A stretch of 7,563 nucleotides of DNA from Holophagales bacterium (lineage in GTDB: Bacteria; Acidobacteriota; Holophagae; Holophagales; Holophagaceae), in contig JAITCJ010000119.1 of NCBI GenBank assembly GCA_031283145.1, positions 1-7,563 of the forward strand. The letters are read 5' to 3'. Under the pieces are notes generated by a model, which was given only the letters and a program-made list of their open reading frames with translations, was not told the origin of the DNA and did not search any database. The position numbers were made by a program, and so were the translations under genes. Below, in pieces: positions 4,702 through 7,563 of the stretch (positions within the stretch are counted from its first letter, which is position 1; each line of letters starts with the position of its first letter).

Positions 4702-5787
4702 ATGAACTCTCAGACATCCATCTTCCGCTCGCCCTTTGGCGCCGATGAGCAAGGGAGGCGGGTTGAACTGTTCACACTTTCCAACAGCGGTGGCATGGCA
4801 GTTCAAATAACCAATTTTGGCGGCAAGCTTGTTTCTTTGATGGCGCCGGACGCTAATGGCCTGCTTGCCGATGTGGTACTGGGCTACTCGACATTCGCGG
4901 AGTGGAAAGCGGGCAACCCGTATTTTGGGGCAATCATCGGGCGTTATGCCAACCGAATCGCCAAAGGTAGGTTTGAACTTGGCGGAAAAACCTATGATCT
5001 GGTAAAAAATAATGGGGCAAACGCCCTGCATGGCGGGCCAATATTTGGCTTCCACAACGTCATCTGGGAGGCGGAAGAACTTTTTGAGAACGGCGGAAAC
5101 CCATGCGGTCTGCGGCTTTTATACTCATCAAAGGACGGGGAGGAAGGCTATCCCGGCAACCTGAAAGTGCGTGTGACTTATTCTTTGAGCTATGACAACG
5201 AATTGTCAATCAGGTATTCAGCCGTAACGGACCGCCCAACTCCCGTGAGCCTCACGCACCACTCCTTTTTCAACTTGCGCGGGGCTGGCAACGGCGACAT
5301 TTTGGGGCATCGCCTGATGATTAACGCGGATGCCTTTACTCCCATTGATTCAACGCAAATACCGACTGGCGAAATACGCAAAGTCGCCGAGACGCCCTTT
5401 GACTTTACGTCTTTCCGCGCAATAGGCGAAAGGATTGGGGATAATGACCCTCAGCTTGAGTACGGAAATGGCTATGACCACAACTTTGTTTTGAGGGGAG
5501 AAAGTGCCGCCGACGGGCAGTTGCGGCTCGCCGCCGCAGTGCTGGAGCCGAAGAGCGGCAGGAGGATGGAAGTTCTGACAACTGAACCAGGTCTGCAGCT
5601 CTACAGCGGAAATTTTCTGGACGGCTCCGACATCGGAAAGGGAGGTCGCCGATATGGGCAGAGGTCGGCTTTCTGTCTGGAAACACAGCGTTTCCCGGAC
5701 AGCCCAAACCAAAGCCATTTCCCAAATTCAATTTTGATGCCGGGCGAAACATATGAGAGCCGGACTGTGTACAGGTTCCCGCGCTAG
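4702..5787 (+). CDS. galM: Aldose 1-epimerase (mutarotase)
   Basis: The 361-residue product interconverts the alpha and beta anomers of aldoses such as galactose and glucose, the entry step to the Leloir pathway. Length and motifs fit the family. Arg81 lies in GRYANRI and His110 in NALHGG. His187, in THHSFFNL, and Asp259, in YDHNF, come next. Glu327 is in CLETQ. By comparison with known mutarotases, His187 and Glu327 would be the catalytic acid and base, with Arg81, His110 and Asp259 binding the sugar. All are present. No signal peptide is seen, so it should be cytoplasmic. The frame is open upstream to ATG 4567, but those 45 residues come from the hairpin cluster and look unlike the family. 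The ATG at 4702 has its own GGAG. The gene stands alone with its own promoter; no galK, galT or galE is in view. Its TAG stop overlaps the stop of the convergent gene. Confidence 0.95.
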   Translation: MNSQTSIFRSPFGADEQGRRVELFTLSNSGGMAVQITNFGGKLVSLMAPDANGLLADVVLGYSTFAEWKAGNPYFGAIIGRYANRIAKGRFELGGKTYDLVKNNGANALHGGPIFGFHNVIWEAEELFENGGNPCGLRLLYSSKDGEEGYPGNLKVRVTYSLSYDNELSIRYSAVTDRPTPVSLTHHSFFNLRGAGNGDILGHRLMINADAFTPIDSTQIPTGEIRKVAETPFDFTSFRAIGERIGDNDPQLEYGNGYDHNFVLRGESAADGQLRLAAAVLEPKSGRRMEVLTTEPGLQLYSGNFLDGSDIGKGGRRYGQRSAFCLETQRFPDSPNQSHFPNSILMPGETYESRTVYRFPR

Positions 5788-6401
5788 AACAACTGCGCCC
5801 AGTTTATAGTTCCGCCTCGGCTGCGCTCGCTCCAGGCTGTTTCCAGGTCCGGACATTCTTCCGGCGGCAGACGGAAAGCTATTTTTGAAACAGCGGCGCC
5901 AAAATCCAGCCCCAAAATTTCCACGTTTTTGAAACTTCTAAGGACTGCAAAGGGCAAATGAGCTATTTCCGGCGGTGCTTCTATTGAACCTTCTATCAAT
6001 ATCCGCGCTTGTTCAAAGAGTCCGAGGCGCTCGCCTTCGGTGACGGCTCCCCGAACGCCATCCGCGTAGGCTCTGACCAAGCCGCCCGTTCCCAGCTTTG
6101 TGCCTCCATACCAGCGGATACAGACAGCCATAATATCTGTTATCCCCTCCCCCTCCAAAATCTTTAACATTGGTGGGCCGGCTGTTCCGGAAGGCTCGCC
6201 ATCGTCATCCGAGCCAAAGGCTGTCGGCGGAAGTCCCTCCCGCCAGGCGGAACAGTGGTGCGTCGCGTCATAATCCCGTTTGCGTATCAATGACAGTAGC
6301 GCGTCCCTGGTAATCACGTCAGCGGCCGGATGTAATTCAGTCAGAAATACGGACGCTTTCTCACGAAATTTGAAACTGACAGGTTCCCTTAGTTTCTTCA
6401 T
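5784..6401 (-). CDS. yigZ: YigZ/IMPACT-family protein (UPF0029)
   Basis: The 205-residue protein has the family's N-terminal UPF0029 domain (about 10-125). Its hallmarks are ATHHCSAWR at 46-54, SDDDGEPSGTAGPPML at 64-79 and the IRWYGGTKLGTGGLVRAY stretch at 95-112. A smaller C-terminal domain (about 135-200) corresponds in position to the EF-G-like DUF1949 region of YigZ. Length matches the family. YigZ relatives include eukaryotic IMPACT/Yih1, which influence Gcn2 signalling and bind ribosomes; the bacterial role is poorly defined and sometimes described as an elongation-factor-like or peptidase-related protein. Its ATG is 9 nt after the stop of the HAD gene, with no clear Shine-Dalgarno, so it is likely the second gene of that operon and translated by coupling. 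It converges on galM and shares a CTAG at the stops. Confidence 0.92.
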   Translation of the reverse strand: MKKLREPVSFKFREKASVFLTELHPAADVITRDALLSLIRKRDYDATHHCSAWREGLPPTAFGSDDDGEPSGTAGPPMLKILEGEGITDIMAVCIRWYGGTKLGTGGLVRAYADGVRGAVTEGERLGLFEQARILIEGSIEAPPEIAHLPFAVLRSFKNVEILGLDFGAAVSKIAFRLPPEECPDLETAWSERSRGGTINWAQLF

Positions 6402-6410
6402 ATCTGATAG

Positions 6411-7400
6411 TCAGCGCGGCAAATGCCTTGGCACAACTCCCACGTTTTTCTTCAATGCCTCGCGCCGCTGTTCAATTATTGCCATAGCGATCTGGCGCAC
6501 ACGTAAACTTAGCCAGCGCGCCGTTGAACTCTCCGGCCTGTAATCAGTGGGGCCAAAATGATCCACGCGGCCATCTTTGCGCAAATTATCCGCCTGCTCA
6601 AGACTCGGCGGCTCGTTGTCGTCATAGACGGCAAAGGCCGTTCCGCTGTTGTGCCTGACCACGGAAAAGGCCGGAACATCGCTGGGGCCATCGGCAATAT
6701 ATATTATGTTTTCAAAGGGTACGCGCCTGTCTTCATGCCGCATGGTGGCGTTCACGTCTATCGCGGGGTTCTTGTTGGATCCTTTGTTTATTTCAAAAAG
6801 GGCGCGGGTCTTGCTCGTGTTGTCATACGCGATGGCTATCTGTGTGATTCCATCAACCGGAAAAAGCGATACGGGCAACACTTTTCCATCAAGGTCTAAG
6901 GTGGCGTCGGGATCAAAGCCTGGGTTAGCGGGAGCCTCAATGAACCCGCTGGCCCATATATCCTCCACATAGGGTCTGATGGCGCTGCCCTCTATCATCT
7001 CTCTCAAGCCAGCGGAAACAATGTAGTGTTCCAACCGCAGTTCAAATCTGTCCGCGTCTGGAACCTGGCTCAATACCTTTTGCAAATAAGGGAAAAAATC
7101 CGGAAGCCCAGGATAGAACTTGATCTTAGCGCCAAGCTCCCGTAGTTTGGCGTTGGTCAACTGCGGCATGCGGCCGTGGACGACATAGGTGATCAAGTGG
7201 TTCAAATAGACATTATCCGGGTTTATGTTGACGCCAAGTCGCTTGTAGTAAGCTGGCAGAGCGTTCACTTCCCGCCAGAACTGCGCGCTGTCCATGCCAA
7301 ATTCCATAAAAATCGGTTCCTGCATAACCCCAGGGATCAGTGTCTTGTCAAAATCCCAAACTACTGCGATCACGTTTTGCGGATGTATTGGAGCGGCCAT
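6411..7400 (-). CDS. HAD-superfamily hydrolase (phosphoserine phosphatase-like fold)
   Basis: This 329-residue protein begins its HAD core at once. Motif I is WDFDKTL with nucleophile Asp16 and acid/base Asp18. Motif II is YIVSAG with Ser129. Lys197 or Lys206 could be the motif III lysine. Motif IV is YIADGPSDVPAF with Asp237 and Asp241 for Mg2+. Residues about 25-120 between motifs I and II form a largely helical cap, suggesting a C1-type cap like that of phosphoserine phosphatases. About 50 residues after the core (275-329) form a charged tail. All catalytic residues are present, so phosphatase activity is likely, but the substrate cannot be told. No signal peptide is visible, so the protein is presumably cytoplasmic. 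The ATG at 7400 has only a distant GGGA (about 12 nt), so the start is less certain. It precedes yigZ by 9 nt, probably as one operon, and is divergent from the tRNA-Ser gene. Confidence 0.88.
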   Translation of the reverse strand: MAAPIHPQNVIAVVWDFDKTLIPGVMQEPIFMEFGMDSAQFWREVNALPAYYKRLGVNINPDNVYLNHLITYVVHGRMPQLTNAKLRELGAKIKFYPGLPDFFPYLQKVLSQVPDADRFELRLEHYIVSAGLREMIEGSAIRPYVEDIWASGFIEAPANPGFDPDATLDLDGKVLPVSLFPVDGITQIAIAYDNTSKTRALFEINKGSNKNPAIDVNATMRHEDRRVPFENIIYIADGPSDVPAFSVVRHNSGTAFAVYDDNEPPSLEQADNLRKDGRVDHFGPTDYRPESSTARWLSLRVRQIAMAIIEQRREALKKNVGVVPRHLPR

Positions 7401-7450
7401 GTTATGCAGTTTCCCAGAATTTCAGCGGCAAAACCATAAGAATCAATAAT

Positions 7451-7481
7451 TTTATAGTCGGCGCTTGCGCAACGGTACCAA
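7451..7481 (-). promoter_or_regulatory. Weak promoter candidate for the HAD-yigZ operon
   Basis: On the minus strand TATAAA at 7456-7451 is a good -10, about 50 nt before the HAD start. The best -35 match, TTGGTA at 7481-7476, is 19 nt away, which is longer than optimal. The stretch lies in the 107-nt gap divergent from tRNA-Ser, so it must also hold the tRNA promoter, which I could not assign. Confidence 0.28.
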
Positions 7482-7507
7482 ATCAGTGTACCCTGACAGA
7501 GTGTTTC

Positions 7508-7563
7508 GGAGAGATGCCGGAGTGGCCGAACGGGCTCGCCTGCTAAGCGAGTGTACTTGGTAA
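7508..7563 (+). tRNA. tRNA-Ser(GCU), 5' part, cut by the window end
   Basis: The sequence starts with GGAGAGA (5' acceptor strand), then U8 and a D arm with CCG 7517-7519 pairing CGG 7531-7533. The anticodon stem CTCGC 7535-7539 pairs GCGAG 7547-7551 around the loop CTGCTAA. The anticodon GCT is at 7542-7544, reading serine AGC and AGU codons. The start of the long variable arm characteristic of class II serine tRNAs follows and is interrupted at base 7563. The T arm, 3' acceptor strand and any encoded CCA are outside the window. Confidence 0.93.

Noticed and set aside
4551..4748. 65-codon open frame directly after AAGGAGG
   Set aside because: The spacing of 1 nt is too short for normal initiation. 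Most of its codons are the hairpin palindromes, and it overlaps the galM start in another frame. It is kept only as a possible leader ORF in the findings.
4681..5752. Several minus-strand open frames of 60-124 codons inside galM
   Set aside because: They are shadows of the conserved galM frame and carry no motif or ribosome site.
6280..6972. Plus-strand open frames of 87-113 codons across yigZ and the HAD gene
   Set aside because: They are antisense to genes with complete catalytic motifs, and no plausible promoter or product was seen.
7465..7472. Palindrome TTGCGCAA near the tRNA gene as a regulator site or attachment core
   Set aside because: It is too short to stand alone, and no integrase gene or second copy is visible; the tRNA 3' end, where integration usually occurs, is outside the window.
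1..7563. CRISPR array, prophage, toxin-antitoxin pair or defence system
   Set aside because: I saw no regularly spaced direct repeats, no phage structural or integrase gene, and no small overlapping gene pair of that type on either strand.

Overview
The window looks like ordinary bacterial chromosome: dense, intron-free genes with Shine-Dalgarno sites, tightly packed operons and a tRNA gene. The likely host is a diderm. It has a lipoprotein-type thioredoxin fold protein, a flagellar rod-like protein, a LytS/LytTR signalling pair and a REP-like hairpin cluster. The redoxin N-terminus (an LKVG...WVKG...GKVYVVEFWATWC pattern) is a style I associate with Planctomycetes, Verrucomicrobia and Acidobacteria. 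No marker here fixes the phylum, so I leave it open. Base composition is moderate; the gene at 2885-3463 and the stretch around 4441-4540 are visibly AT-rich.

Layout. (1) 1-196, minus: the first 65 codons of a TlpA/redoxin lipoprotein, cut by the window edge right at its WATWC active site. (2) 305-3921, minus: a compact five-gene operon. In transcription order it has two paralogous four-helix membrane proteins of the DUF5668/LiaI type, a LiaF-like protein, a LytS-type histidine kinase and a LytTR response regulator. Gaps are 5 and 24 nt, and two junctions overlap (4 and 8 nt). A plausible promoter lies at 3985-4013. (3) 4089-4427, minus: an orphan miniature flagellar rod-like protein that keeps only the two conserved ends of the FlgB/C/F/G family. 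(4) 4503-5787, plus: a strong promoter, a leader of about 160 nt holding a cluster of strong hairpins, then aldose 1-epimerase. (5) 5784-7400, minus: a HAD phosphatase-like gene followed by a YigZ/IMPACT-family gene. The latter converges on galM, and their two stop codons share one CTAG palindrome. (6) 7508-7563, plus: the 5' part of tRNA-Ser(GCU), cut by the window end.

How the genes work together. The five-gene operon is the most system-like element. LiaF-type proteins are known in Firmicutes as membrane modulators of a kinase that senses cell-envelope stress (LiaFSR). Here, LiaI/LiaF-like proteins are instead linked to a LytS/LytTR pair. By inference it may be an envelope-sensing module in which three paralogous membrane proteins modulate the kinase and the LytTR protein regulates transcription. 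galM, yigZ and the HAD gene look like housekeeping or metabolic genes with no clear common pathway. No CRISPR array, prophage or intact transposon is visible.
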